DNA of 64,000 bases from Nemertoderma westbladi (Eukaryota; Xenacoelomorpha; Nemertodermatida; Nemertodermatidae). Shown here one piece after another: positions 49,601-59,229 of the stretch (position 1 is the first letter of the stretch; every line of letters begins with the position of its first letter). Under the pieces are notes generated by a model that saw only the letters and a program-made list of their open reading frames with translations, had not been told where the DNA came from and ran no database searches. The position numbers and the translations under genes were made by a program. The stretch covers positions 1-64,000 of the forward strand of contig JAUCBJ010000147.1 of assembly GCA_032718475.1 (NCBI GenBank), in the 5' to 3' direction.

Positions 49601-52600
49601 ATCTTTCCTGATTTTGTTTACGTAATAAGATCTCTCGGTGTCCTTGCCACTATTCTCGTCATAAGACGTTTGGCTTTCGTAATCATCTGTATAATACACT
49701 GGTGTTACCTTTCTCCTAGTAACGGGTTTTTCACTTACCTTACTTTCCGGTGTCTTCTCTCTAGACTGTTTTAGGAGCTGAAATCTTACCTCTCCGTTTA
49801 AGAACGACATGAGGTCAGCCATGGTGGGGTCTCTATGTTGTTGGTCCATCAGATAAAGAACCTTTTTGTCCCAGCGAGTACCTACTCCACCCTTTGGCAA
49901 AGTTGATGCTATGGCTCCTACAACCATAGAACTCTGGTATTCCTGAGACTTACCCAACCAGTCTAGATGTCTACAGATCTCCTGAATCTCATCAGAAAAC
50001 TCTATAATCCCGCTGCTAAGAAACTTTTGGGGCGCTACTAATTTCGCATACAGATATCTAGCTATGTTAGTCATATTACCATACCTAATGTTTAGCGTAT
50101 CCCAAACTTGTCTCAATCCGTCGGGATGTCCAATAAACTTTAACGCCATTAACTTGGGAAGTCCTTCCAAGCACTCGATGAGGAATCGTAGTTTCTCTCC
50201 GCTGGATAGTACGGAGTTCTGTATGTTATCTTTGTAATATTCATTAAAAGGTAACCATTTCATCTCATCTCCATTAAACTTGACGACCTCTCCCACCTTT
50301 ACCGCTTGACGGGCTTCCATTCTAGCCATCTGACGTGTAAAGCTTTCTTGAGCCATCGTATTATATAATATCGAATTATCGGTATATAAATTTCTCGGAT
50401 TATTATCAGATCTGTATGGGATATCATTATCAACAGGCTTATTAATACCCTTAATAGGGTTTACTATCGGAGTTTCTACTTCGCTAGCAGTATAGATGCG
50501 TGTAGGCTCCACACCTTGCGCATGAAATACTTCAGACCTAACGGGCTGACACATTGTTACAGAGGGTGGTGTTATATCCATTTGTATATTCACTAATTTA
50601 TCGCGCTCGAGAGCGATATTTTGCTGTACTTCTTGCAGCTCTAACCTACTCTCTCTCACTGTTCCCTTTAACAGCTGAACAGTCCCTTCCAATTCTCGGA
50701 CTTGTTTGAAAGACCTGACCTTATTGTCTTCTAGTTGTCCGAGTAACTGCTCCATCCCCCGTCGTCCCTCGTCCATCCACTCAACCACGGAGGCGGGAGT
50801 CGCCAACGTCGTAGCTGGATAGCACATCGGGACGACGGGAGACAATCTATTTATTATTTCTTGCTCGGCATCCATGACAGTCTGAGATTCTGGCAGTTGT
50901 CTACTGGGCACAGGTAGTTTGGTACTGTGTAAAGGGAATTTAGAGTTAGGTTCTTGGAGCAAAGGGATCTCTATCAAGGGAGTGGGTTCGCTAACAGGTC
51001 TAATTATTTCTGGCTCATCTACTATAGTAGGTAGTCTTTCTACTCTTATAATTTGGGCTGTTGGCTCTCGATTACTTAAGTCTACACTAGCTAGCTCCCT
51101 TCTCACCGCAGGGGGTAAGTTAGGCAACTTATTTAGCTATGTTATCCTATTACCATACCTGATGTTTAGCGTATCCCAAACTTGTCTCAATCCGTCGGGA
51201 TGTCCAATAAACTTTAACGCCATTAACTTGGGAGGTCCTTCCAAGCACTCGATGAGGAATCGTAGTTTCTCTCCGCTGGATAGTATGGAGTTCTGTATGT
51301 TATTTTTGTAATATTCATTAAAAGGTAACCATTTCATCTCATCTCCATTGAACTTGATGACCTCTCCCACCTTTAGCGCTTGATGGGCTTCCGTTCTAGC
51401 CATCTGATGTGTAAAACTTTCTTGAGCCATCGTATTATTTAATATCGAATTATCGGTATATAAATTTCTCGGATTATTATCACATCTGTATGGGATATCA
51501 TTATCAACAGGCTTATTAATACCCTTAATAGGGTTTACTATCGGAGTTTCTACTTTGCTAGCAGTATAGATGCGTGTAGGCTCCACACCTTGCGCATGAA
51601 ATACTTTAGACCTAACGGGCTGACACATTGTTACAGAGGGTGGTGTTATACCCATTTGTATTCACTAATTTATCGCGCTCGAGAGCGATATTTTGCTGTA
51701 CTTCTTGCAGCTCTAACCTACTCTCTCTCACTGTTCCCTTTAACAGCTGAACAGTCCCTTCCAATTCTCAGACTTGTTTGGAAGACCTGACCTTATTGTC
51801 TTCTAGTTGTCCGAGTAACTGCTCCATCCCCCGTCGTCCCTCGTCCATCCACTCAACCACGGAGGTGGGAGTCACCAACGTCGTAGCTGGATAGCACATC
51901 GGGACGACGGGAGACAATCTATTTATTATTTCTTGCTCGGCAGTTGTCTACTGGGCACAGGTAGTTTGGTACTGTGTAAAGGGAATTTAGAGTTAGGTTC
52001 TTGGAGCAAAGGGATCTCTATCAAGGGAGTGGGTTCGCTAACAGGTCTAATTATTTCTGGCTCATCTACTATAGTAGGTAGTCTTTCTACTCTTATAATT
52101 TGGGCTGTTGGCTCTCGATTACTTAAGTCTACACTAGCTAGCTCCCTTCTCACTGCAGGGGGTATACTGCCTACACACTAAATTACTTTCAGGAAAGTAC
52201 TGTACTCTAAACCCTAAATTAGGTACAAGTACGTATACAACATATAAATAGCAGTTAAATATACGTGAACAGCCAAAAGAACCACGGTATCTGCTGGAGT
52301 GACCGGAGCACAAAATCACCAGTCTGTCCTACGCCAAGCAGTCCTGAAGTAGTACCGGGGTTAATTTAACTATAACAGTATGCATAACAAGTATAATTAC
52401 TGTAAGGAATGAACTTGGGGAGATGTAGGTTGCAAATACTTGCATAAACTCTGAATAATAAATATTACGCTACCCGTACAGACTATTCAAACAAAACACA
52501 GACCAAATGCTGGCAGACTACTGTCAAGCCTAAATAAACTACAGTATATGCAATCTCCGAAATGGTTAGTTAGTAAGTGTTCTAACTACGTAGTACGACT

Positions 52601-55102
52601 TATTCTTTCGTGGGGGATTTACCTTACAACCACTGGATGCCTCCACCTTCCTAACTAGCACTTTATCGGACAGACACTCTACATACACTGCCATCGCCTC
52701 AGACCTAACAACGGTTAGACAACAATCTGGCCTACAAATTATTTATACAATCTGAGCAGGCTTACACGCCTTCTGCTCAATATTACACTTACCGATAAAT
52801 ATAACTGACAGAAATAAGTAAACTATACAAAGGAGTAAGGGGTGATCAATCCCTAATCCCCTAACAGCCTACAATATACAATATTTCACAATCAAATAAT
52901 ACTGGGTAAGTACCGGTTCGGGTTACTAGGCCTACAGTCTACTGTCCGACCAGTACGTTTCGGTTTTATCGCCTACTGAGCAATAAAGAGTCTAAAATCT
53001 ATTAATGTTCGTGCTTTTAGACCTTTAGCAGTTTAACCTGCCAATTTTAAATGTCCTTTTAATTATGAATCGACTTTGCTCGTACCAATTACCTGGTGTA
53101 CTGAATTTACATCTGCCAAAGCCAGTCCGTGCGTGGCATATGACCCACGGTGTGGGAGACTGGATTCGGGTTCCAGAGGAAGTTATTGCGATGTGTAGGC
53201 TACTTTGTATTATTCGATTGATCGCTACTATATAATCTCTGACAACTATATTTACTTTCGGGGAAATATTAACAGTTCCTTTGGGACGTGGCACTTTAAG
53301 TATAAAACAGAGTTATGACTTACACTAATCACAACTAGATGGCTATGGAATCTCGTAAATAGCGCATTCTTTAGGAGATGCTTTATTAACCTTCACACGA
53401 CTTCACACTAATTTACACTAATTCACAGTAATTTGCCGACCGTCACTGATTTTGATCATATATAAGGAGGATTGCAACTGACACACGTAGGGATTATGAA
53501 ATAGCATTTAATTCACACAAAAACCACTATAATTTGAGTCACAGTTGCTACCGGTAGACCCTTCCTCCGCTTACCTCAGTAATCAAGAAAGTCGAGGGGT
53601 TTACGGTTATTTATCAGTATTCTCCAAATATAACATCCATTAATATAAACAGCAATTAACACAATATAAAACAGCATTAAAACAGTGCGGTGAACAGTCA
53701 GTATGTGTTCATGAAGTTTTAGTACAGATGACAAGTGTATGACAGTGATTATTGTGGTGTGTCCAGTTTGTTAATAGATTTACGTCCTTATAACTCCAGC
53801 CATCAGATGTTCTTGGGCCAAAGTCTGAAACGTCTCTACTTAGTACAGAATTCTGAGAGGAATCTAATTCTCAGAAAAACGATAACTGCGTATGCGCTAG
53901 TTTCCTCAGGTAGGTCTCTATTGGCATAACTGGGAAGATTGCTCTGATTGGCTGAATAAGCTCAAACAAAGAGATCTCCACGTACACAAAGAATCAGCTG
54001 ACAGATTTCGTCATCTTGGTTCTAATTTCTGTCCGACGCGTAGTTGAACAATTTTAGGGCTATTTTAGAGTATTCTGCGCATTGCGTAAAAATGACTTGT
54101 TATGTCCGCAAAAGCTTTTACAAGTTCCACAAAATATGAAAACTTACAACATAAATTTTGTAACATGAACATTGTTGCATTCTGACAGACAGACCAAAAA
54201 GAGACAGACGGACAGACAGTCATAACTCGAAAAGTAAAAGAGATCTCTCTAAACCGTTTTCAGATTTGAAATCCTCATTAAATTCTACTCTCGGTGAAAT
54301 TAAAAAAAAATATCGAAAATTTTAACCCCCCCCCCCCCCCCCCCCTTAAATATATAATGATACTGTATCCAACACGTAGATAATAAATATTCCGTAGACA
54401 TTAATATTAATATACACTATTAATAGACAATTTCTGTAGGCCTACATATTGTTTGATTGTATTATTAAAATTCTATTATTATCCAGATATGTTTTACACA
54501 CAGAGGCCTGTTGTAGCCGCCAGCAACACAGTCGCAAGGGTCCACCTATTACAGTTAGCACCCCCATTAACGTACAGTTCCAGCAACCCCCAAGTATACT
54601 GGTGGACCAATCAGAAAGCGACACAGAATCCTCAGACCTCCCAGTCTACAAGGCGAAATACCTGCAGATATCTGGGTTCCCTGCATATCTGTGTCCTGGA
54701 ATACGAGTGTCTGTGCTAATCCGAGATGATGCACCAAAGGACCGCAAGATGGCGCGAGACGTAGATACAAATAAAGAACGCAAGATGGCGCCTCTAGTCC
54801 GGAGCGTGAATCTTGTTCAGAAGAGAAAATACCGCGGTGTGAGTGAGGGAACATTCAGGGAAAAAGAGAAATTATCACTGAAATCGAAAGGGGTAGCTCT
54901 TCTAGGTAACCACTCGTTTGGGGAACTTATAAGCGGATGGCGTCTGGATTTGCCTTTGAATTTAACTAGCACCTTCTCCGACATCGAACACATGTTGGAT
55001 ATATCCTATGCAATAGTAATTACAACGTTATTGGATGAAATCATTAATATCCCGGTTTATATGTTTTATGGAAGCAGTGCTAATACGGGTGGTTCTTCGT
55101 AG
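34608..55102 (+). CDS. arrestin-domain-containing protein (3 exons, 325 aa)
   Basis: Exon 1 is 34,608-34,686, exon 2 is 35,116-35,398 and exon 3 is 54,487-55,102, ending in TAG. Splice sites are CAG|GTAGAG, TTTTACAG|GTGG, TTAG|GTAAGT and TTATTATCCAG|ATATG. Phases 1 and 2 join in frame, and the exon 2/3 junction makes RIRYVLHTEA, the usual arrestin N-domain end. Exons 1-2 encode most of the N-terminal arrestin sandwich. Exon 3 encodes the C-terminal one (FPAYLCPGIRVSVLI; LPLNLTSTFSDIEHMLDISY; IPVYMFYG). Alpha-arrestins act as adaptors that link membrane proteins to ubiquitin ligases and endocytic sorting. No PPxY motif is evident after the C-domain. Intron 2 is about 19 kb and holds the 49-bp satellite and the whole BEL/Pao element in antisense. 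A poly(A) signal AATAAA lies at 55,204. The family call rests on fold pattern. Confidence 0.75.
35655..38730. repeat. 49-bp satellite, about 63 units, copy 2
   Basis: Counterpart of 20,870-23,945 with the same unit order, including the shortened and variant units. This shows that the array was copied whole and has not been rearranged since. It lies in intron 2 of the arrestin-domain gene. Confidence 0.95.
39605..40533 (-). repeat. 3' LTR (left)
   Basis: Bounded by TGTAAAAGC on the minus strand and AGCCTACA at the other end (TG...CA). A TATA-like TATATATG at about 39,868-39,875 and an AATAAA at 39,793-39,798 lie about 75 bp apart in U3-R-U5 order on the minus strand. A purine-rich stretch (GGGAGCGG, 40,534-40,541) directly precedes it as the polypurine tract. 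The right end of the tandem duplication, at 39,769-39,771, falls inside it. Confidence 0.9.
40624..43001 (-). pseudogene. accessory ORF of about 790 codons between pol and the 3' LTR, function unknown
   Basis: Starting at ATG 42,999-43,001, one frame runs to 42,006 with a single in-frame TGA at 42,642-42,644. Coding then shifts to 42,018-41,815, back to 41,900-41,040, and again to 41,052-40,624, ending in TGA. The parts follow one another with little overlap, as expected of one decayed ORF. Visible features: an acidic N-terminus; a possible zinc site (YYCDEC, then HKHPRRRC and KHSFTHH); a glutamate/glutamine-rich coiled-coil-like stretch (about 41,600-41,790); and a basic Ser/Pro-rich C-terminus. 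There is no signal peptide or membrane segment, so it does not look like an env gene. I do not recognise the family. It may be a third retrotransposon protein, a captured host gene or part of a nested element. Confidence 0.6.
43002..44710. other. spacer between pol and the accessory ORF
   Basis: No coding pattern. It contains a diverged direct repeat of about 240 bp: TTCCAGAACATGTCTGGG occurs at about 43,832 and 44,070, each followed about 75-80 bp later by ACGATATCTTAATCGACTA. The right third is AT-rich. Confidence 0.5.
44711..44914 (-). pseudogene. BEL/Pao pol C-terminal tail (DUF5641-like)
   Basis: A short frame with VELVVMRR and then RPVGRLCLLE, the usual end of BEL/Pao integrases (a DUF5641-type domain), terminated by TAA. 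It is out of frame with the integrase segment before it. Confidence 0.65.
44914..45270 (-). pseudogene. BEL/Pao integrase, C-terminal part of the catalytic core
   Basis: Contains APWWGGSWERLIRSVK, whose Glu is the third member of the D,D-E integrase triad, and then the LTDEPLRTLMEEITAYLN helix region. It is one frame away from the preceding pol segment, so a frameshift near 45,240-45,270 splits the integrase core. Confidence 0.85.
45239..47107 (-). pseudogene. BEL/Pao RNase H and integrase N-terminal region
   Basis: The start belongs to the RT-RNase H connection (GFISPVILVAR). An RNase H-like domain follows (YASDIGIGIVAYL, then SKALI and RVPRAELKAAL). Next are the H2C2 zinc-binding segment of integrase (HAGRERVLSEIRTRYYF, then CIPCRKAF) and the first two catalytic acids (NTGVDLFGP and RSDNGTNFIGANNEL). 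It is in the same frame as the RT parts upstream, separated only by a TGA at 47,168-47,170. Confidence 0.9.
47168..47557 (-). pseudogene. BEL/Pao reverse transcriptase, palm with YMDD
   Basis: Carries FGIISSPSNACSV, the catalytic IYMDDNLKS motif and FRLTKFTSN. It continues the frame of the preceding segment across a TGA at 47,576-47,578 and ends at a second in-frame TGA at 47,168-47,170. Confidence 0.9.
47576..48412 (-). pseudogene. BEL/Pao reverse transcriptase, N-terminal part
   Basis: The fingers and early palm of the RT: YYLTHHYVPKPGKPNEVRVV, then FDGSA, LLPGPNLLQSL and FALDIEGMFLQV with the first catalytic Asp. The upstream acidic part is the protease-RT linker. It ends at an in-frame TGA just after a WWSERDLN segment, where intact relatives continue. 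Confidence 0.9.
48366..48939 (-). pseudogene. BEL/Pao aspartic protease and linker, frameshifted
   Basis: The frame at 48,939-48,667 has ALLDSGSTGTFI, the DSG active-site motif of the A17-type retropepsin of BEL/Pao elements. The next segment (48,707-48,366) is in another frame and continues with a VQILLGQNAHKAL region. One indel around 48,670-48,700 separates them, and another precedes the RT segment. Confidence 0.8.
49034..51127 (-). pseudogene. BEL/Pao gag with zinc knuckles
   Basis: A 635-codon open frame (51,127-49,220), then 61 codons in the same frame after a TAA. The first ATG is at 50,873-50,875 (codon 85). It contains a coiled-coil-like stretch (about 50,580-50,760) and a BEL-type gag core (VVKFNGDEMKWLPFNEYY; GVGTRWDKKVLYLM). 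A CCHC knuckle CVLCDGQHRLSGC lies near 49,420-49,460. A second knuckle, CAKCGAKHHILLH, is readable only in another frame at about 49,250-49,290. Compensating shifts around 49,200-49,330 must therefore have broken the original polyprotein. Confidence 0.85.
51130..52162 (-). repeat. tandem duplicate of the 5' gag region
   Basis: This segment repeats about 50,061-51,117 with scattered differences (a few percent). It is truncated on the 3' side of gag and broken by small indels (frames at 51,655-51,137 and 52,153-51,926). A deletion of about 23-24 bp near 51,940, bounded by the short repeat GGCA, removes exactly the stretch that holds the gag ATG in the other copy. Confidence 0.9.
52163..53157. 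other. retrotransposon leader region
   Basis: About 1 kb between the gag duplicate and the primer-binding site with no coding pattern. Long untranslated leaders are usual here; packaging signals cannot be read from sequence alone. Confidence 0.5.
53158..53175 (-). other. candidate primer-binding site
   Basis: On the minus strand TGGAACCCGAATCCAGTC begins 18 nt inside the 5' LTR. It starts with TGG, complementary to a tRNA CCA end, and the following bases could pair with a T-arm-like GGATTCGGGTTCC. The primer tRNA is not identified, and the distance from the LTR is longer than usual. Confidence 0.45.
53194..54122 (-). repeat. 5' LTR (right)
   Basis: 929 bp, matching the left LTR except for about 18 substitutions. 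The TATA-like box (about 53,456-53,465) and AATAAA (53,382-53,387, minus strand) are conserved. The sequence outside it (AGTTCCAC) does not match the left flank. Confidence 0.9.
54326..54345. repeat. C20 homopolymer
   Basis: An uninterrupted run of 20 C between the retrotransposon and the last arrestin-domain exon. Its length is likely to be unstable and error-prone in sequencing. Confidence 0.95.
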
Positions 55103-57081
55103 CTTAATAATTAATTGTTGTGCTTTTTATCTGCTTATACTGTATTATTGTGGGAATTTTGTACAATACCAGATATTTCGTAATAGATACCACGTTGTCT
55201 CGTAATAAATTCATGTATTATTCACTGATTATGCTGCTTTCTTAAATGAGAAGGTTACAGGGACATATTATTTTAACCAAAACATACGAGTCAATAACAC
55301 ATGTTACAGTTTAAAAATGTAATGTAGGCCTAATGTAATAGAAATAGAAATATAATAATAAGGTAAATAGAAATACAACTACTGAATTAGTAGGACCTAA
55401 AGACGCGTTACCATGTACTGAAGGTCTACCGTAGAGTATATACAGATTCAATGGGAAAAGGAAGTAATTGGTGAACCACATGTACCACAAACGGTCCTGT
55501 GTATTCTATTGACACAACGGAATTCTCACCAATCCTAAAAACAAATCTCACCTGCCGGATAAAGTTCTACCTTCTACATTATGTTTACATCCTGCTCTAC
55601 TTTTACACATACTGAGTTCCAGAACATTTTCGAATATTAATTATTATTGTTTAATTCTTTATTTAATTATTATATAATAATATAATTTCTATAATATCTG
55701 CTTTTCTCTTATACGCTTGCACGGAAGTCATACAGGGACGGCTACACTCACATAATTAGACCCATTAACAAGTCCCAGTTCACCAAAACTGAAACAAATT
55801 ATTAATATTTTATAAATAATTATAGTCTACAACAGGGATTTTTTCAAAATGTTCACTGTGAAAAGTTTCTAAACGGTCTGAAAAAGTTTAGAAAATCTAA
55901 ATTTTGTTTAGGAAACCAAATTAATATGCCCAATAGCAATTAATAGTAGGCAATGCAATACTACTGTTGTATTGCTCGTTTTCTACTTTATTCAACCGTA
56001 CCTACATATTAAACTAATTGGCCAGCTATCGCGTTAAATACGGCTTTGGTAAACTAAGGCCATTTATTGGGAAGGAGTACTCCACATCATTGGTGATGGT
56101 CACTGTAGAAAGAAAAGACAACGAAAACAAATACAATTTGAGATAAATACTTTGAAAGTTTTTGTTGTTGAAATTCAATTAAAATACTTATGTTTTTCTT
56201 CTTCCTTTAAGAACTGGAGGGAAATTTGATTCAAATTATTATCACCTTTAAATTAACTTTTCTACTTCAGTAACAATGGATTCTGTTGTCAGATTATTGG
56301 TAATTTTAATATATCATACAGTCATAATTATTACTAAAACGGCTTTCTAAATAAAAATAAACCCCAGATTAGGCGCATGTAGATGGATTTCTATTACAAA
56401 TAGCAATTTTTCATTCACCCACTCGTTGAATGCCTAAGGTTCCCGGTAGGATTACCACCCGGTCTCACTTGGTCCCTTTCTACTTGCTCTAAAAAGACTT
56501 TAAATTACGGGAATGTCAATGAAACACCCCTAGACTGTAATGATTGTATACATTCTATGTCAATCTACCTAGAAACAAAATACCACAAATGAGTTAATTT
56601 GATATTAAAGGAGTTGGTGGAGCTGATGGTGATGAATCAGATTTAGATATTCAAGGGTTCGATTTTGTTGAACAAACAAACAAAAATTAAATATGGCTAA
56701 TATCTGAATGTTAAATTATGATTTATAAGTTGTTATATTTCAATCTCTGTAAAGTAAAATTATACTTTTAAAATTTGTTATATTCAAGTTTTAGTTTTAC
56801 AAAATTTAGAAATCACTATTTTTATTTATAAATTTCACTGAACATATTTAAGAAGAAAAAAACCTGCTACAAAATATAACTAAATGAAATGGCCAGCATG
56901 TCATCGGCCATAAATAATATAATTTGGGGATTAAACCCTGGCTGAATTATATTTATAAAAGTTCTCATTAATCAGAAATAACAAAAAATCGCAATAAATT
57001 CATTAATAAAATCCTAAAACTGCAGCGAAACTACAAACTCTTACGGATTATAAATAAGGTGATAGTTAAATACTGGTTTAA
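55103..57081. other. intergenic, no gene seen
   Basis: Contains the AATAAA (55,204-55,209) of the arrestin-domain gene and a copy of the TTCTAACCAAAA-type dispersed repeat (about 55,249-55,320). The rest is AT-rich sequence without coding pattern. TTTATT near 56,821 could be the minus-strand poly(A) signal of VPS33A. Confidence 0.5.
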
Positions 57082-58827
57082 TTAAATTAAACGAGATATA
57101 AGATTATTTCCGTTGGTAATATTAGTAGCGGCGACAATAAATTCGGTAGATTTACCGCGTTGGGACAGAAATCTCAAGGCGGCAATCTCGGCGTAAGTAA
57201 CGCCGCCAATAAAGAAAACCAAAGTCTTGGATACGGGCCCGTCGCTCGGCTGTACGCCCTTGGGTAACGTCTGCTTGCAGTGCACCGTGGGTCCCGGTAT
57301 ATGACGTAACACCTCTTCCGCCGGGGGCGCCCCCTCGGGGAATAGAACCTGCAGTAACCTACAGGACAACGGCGCGTAACCGCTGAACACGTAGGATATA
57401 TCGGCGGGGTTCTGCTCATTAATATCATCGACGTTGAGTTTAAGATACCGACGAAGGTACGCGAAGGTCTTACTGCTTTGCTGCTCGACTAGCAGACCAG
57501 CTGTCTCTAGTCTCTCCAACGCTAACTGATGCCGGTAGCCGTAGCCCTGCACCACCCCGGACCTGTAGGCCTCCAATACTTTCGGTTTCAAGCCGTTACC
57601 GCAGCAACTCTGCACGCACATCAACCGGAGTACTTTAACCAGCGGGTCCCCCCTTCCGATGCAGTCGTCCACGAACTCATTCACACGATCCAACTCGATC
57701 CCGTTGATGAACTCCTGCTGACAGCGGAGTCCTTCTAGGAACTCAACCGAGTCGACTTTCTCTTTGAGTAACTCAGTTACCGATGTGTGCATCGCTAACG
57801 CAGCCTTGGCCGCCTGTATGTGCGGGAGTTTAGACACGAACTGTTTGTACTCGCCTATAGATCTCGCCGATTTGCTTTCCTCCACCTGGGACGTCAACCC
57901 CTTCGCTTTGGCGCTCAGACTCGGTCCCACAGCGTGGAAGTTCTTATCTCTCAACTCCCCAAACATTTCGTCGGAATCGTTAAGGATTAGTTTCTTATTA
58001 GGTGGCGTCTCGTCCGGACGGATTCGATCCTTCTCCTGTTTGGTTAGGAATTTCTCCGGGGGCAGCGTCACCGTGGTGCAGTGGAGGCCGTACAGCTCGT
58101 CAATTAATCCCTCGTAGGTTAGTTGAGTAGCGAGCGGCGTAACCAGATCGGTTGAGCGGTCGATCAGCACGAGATTGTCGATATCCGGGGCGATCGGTGA
58201 CGTAAGATCCGCGGACATTCGCTCCACCATCGCGGCAACTCTTTGCGACAATTCGCCCTTCCCGTACACAACCGGGATTACTCCGTACAACCCCTGTATC
58301 GTTTCTATCGCTTTAGCAACGGAGTGAAGTATCGAATAATCAGCGTCTACAAATAGCCGTTTAAACGAATCGTTTATTTCCATAGAAAGTAAATCGGTAT
58401 CGATAGGAAGAATATCCAGAGGAAACTCGTGGACTTTCAGTTTATTTACGACTCCTAAATCTTCTAGTCGCTTCTCGCAGATTAAACTTCGTCTCGGGAG
58501 GAAAACCAGATGGAATTCTACGTCGGGTTTGGCGCCCTGAAGGTTATCGGCGATGTTGTCCATGTTTGAGAGGTTGGCGCGAGAAATAAAGACGACGTTC
58601 GGCGAGGTGATTGCGGGTAGAGGGCCGGCCACCAACGGATACATCTTGGTGATTCCCCGTTCCTGTAGCAACGAGTACTCTGCTACCAGACCTATGGGAC
58701 CCGGTAGGGAGTTGTCCCATACAACCGTTTTGCCCCCTTCGATCCGTAGCAGGCACTCGATTAAATCTCGACGCGCCTGGTTGCGAAGGAGGCCTAGTTT
58801 AAGGCTGCCGGACTGCAGGTGATTCAT
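57082..58827 (-). CDS. VPS33A: vacuolar protein sorting-associated protein 33A
   Basis: A Sec1/Munc18 protein of 581 aa. As the SM subunit of the HOPS/CORVET tethering complexes, it binds SNAREs and drives endosome, lysosome and autophagosome fusion. The match to animal VPS33A is end to end: an N-terminal LKLGLLRNQARRDLIECL helix, VVWDNSLPGPIGLVAEYSLL, FLPRRSLICEKRLEDLGV, the core DRSTDLVTPLATQLTYEGLI, NFHAVG, and near the C-terminus DDINEQNPADISYVFSGYAP and ITYAEIAALRFLSQ-like GGVTYAEIAALRFL. The frame is open up to 58,899. I start at the ATG at 58,825-58,827 because it aligns with the usual N-terminus; the 24 extra codons look like 5' UTR. No intron interrupts it, unlike vertebrate VPS33A. 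Confidence 0.95.
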   Translation of the reverse strand: MNHLQSGSLKLGLLRNQARRDLIECLLRIEGGKTVVWDNSLPGPIGLVAEYSLLQERGITKMYPLVAGPLPAITSPNVVFISRANLSNMDNIADNLQGAKPDVEFHLVFLPRRSLICEKRLEDLGVVNKLKVHEFPLDILPIDTDLLSMEINDSFKRLFVDADYSILHSVAKAIETIQGLYGVIPVVYGKGELSQRVAAMVERMSADLTSPIAPDIDNLVLIDRSTDLVTPLATQLTYEGLIDELYGLHCTTVTLPPEKFLTKQEKDRIRPDETPPNKKLILNDSDEMFGELRDKNFHAVGPSLSAKAKGLTSQVEESKSARSIGEYKQFVSKLPHIQAAKAALAMHTSVTELLKEKVDSVEFLEGLRCQQEFINGIELDRVNEFVDDCIGRGDPLVKVLRLMCVQSCCGNGLKPKVLEAYRSGVVQGYGYRHQLALERLETAGLLVEQQSSKTFAYLRRYLKLNVDDINEQNPADISYVFSGYAPLSCRLLQVLFPEGAPPAEEVLRHIPGPTVHCKQTLPKGVQPSDGPVSKTLVFFIGGVTYAEIAALRFLSQRGKSTEFIVAATNITNGNNLISRLI

Positions 58828-59229
58828 GATTCGTGTGATTGTCGACTCAGATACCACCAACCAGTGAAGTACCGGTAGTGTAGTACGGTACGGTAACACA
58901 ACACTATTATTATTACATCAACACTACTAGTCTGTTAGTAGCCTATTCAACTATTATTAACGTAAACTCATTAGCATTATATTATAATCAGCGCAGCGCA
59001 AGTGTCCCATTTGGTAACTTTATGCCTTTACAGCTTTATCAGTGAACACTTTATCACAATCACTAGACCTACCTTACTCCTTAGTGTACTAGGCTACATT
59101 TTAGTGGGATATTTGATGTAGTCCTATTCAGCTCCACCTCATATGCCTTGCTTGATATTACTTTTTAATTTTTAATAATATTTACCACAAATCATCGCAA
59201 GTAAAATTGGCATCTTTAGCTATAAACGT
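58828..59229. other. short intergenic stretch upstream of VPS33A
   Basis: Presumed VPS33A 5' flank. An ACCGGTA palindrome lies at about 58,871. No other feature is seen. Confidence 0.5.

Larger units (their letters stand above)
39605..54122 (-). mobile_element. 14.5-kb BEL/Pao-type LTR retrotransposon, decayed
   Basis: Flanked by 929-bp direct LTRs (39,605-40,533 and 53,194-54,122) that differ at about 18 positions (1.9%). On the minus strand the order is 5' LTR, leader with a primer-site candidate, partial gag duplicate, gag, protease, RT, RNase H, integrase, DUF5641-like tail, spacer, unknown ORF, purine tract, 3' LTR. BEL/Pao identity comes from the A17-like protease, the RT type and the integrase with H2C2 zinc finger. 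Frameshifts and in-frame TGA codons mean it is not intact. Flanking bases (TGCGG left, AGTTC right) do not form a target duplication. At 14.5 kb it is larger than most BEL/Pao elements. Confidence 0.9.

Noticed and set aside
58828-58899. Upstream start of VPS33A adding 24 residues
   Set aside because: The extra residues do not resemble the family, and the next Met aligns with the conserved N-terminus.
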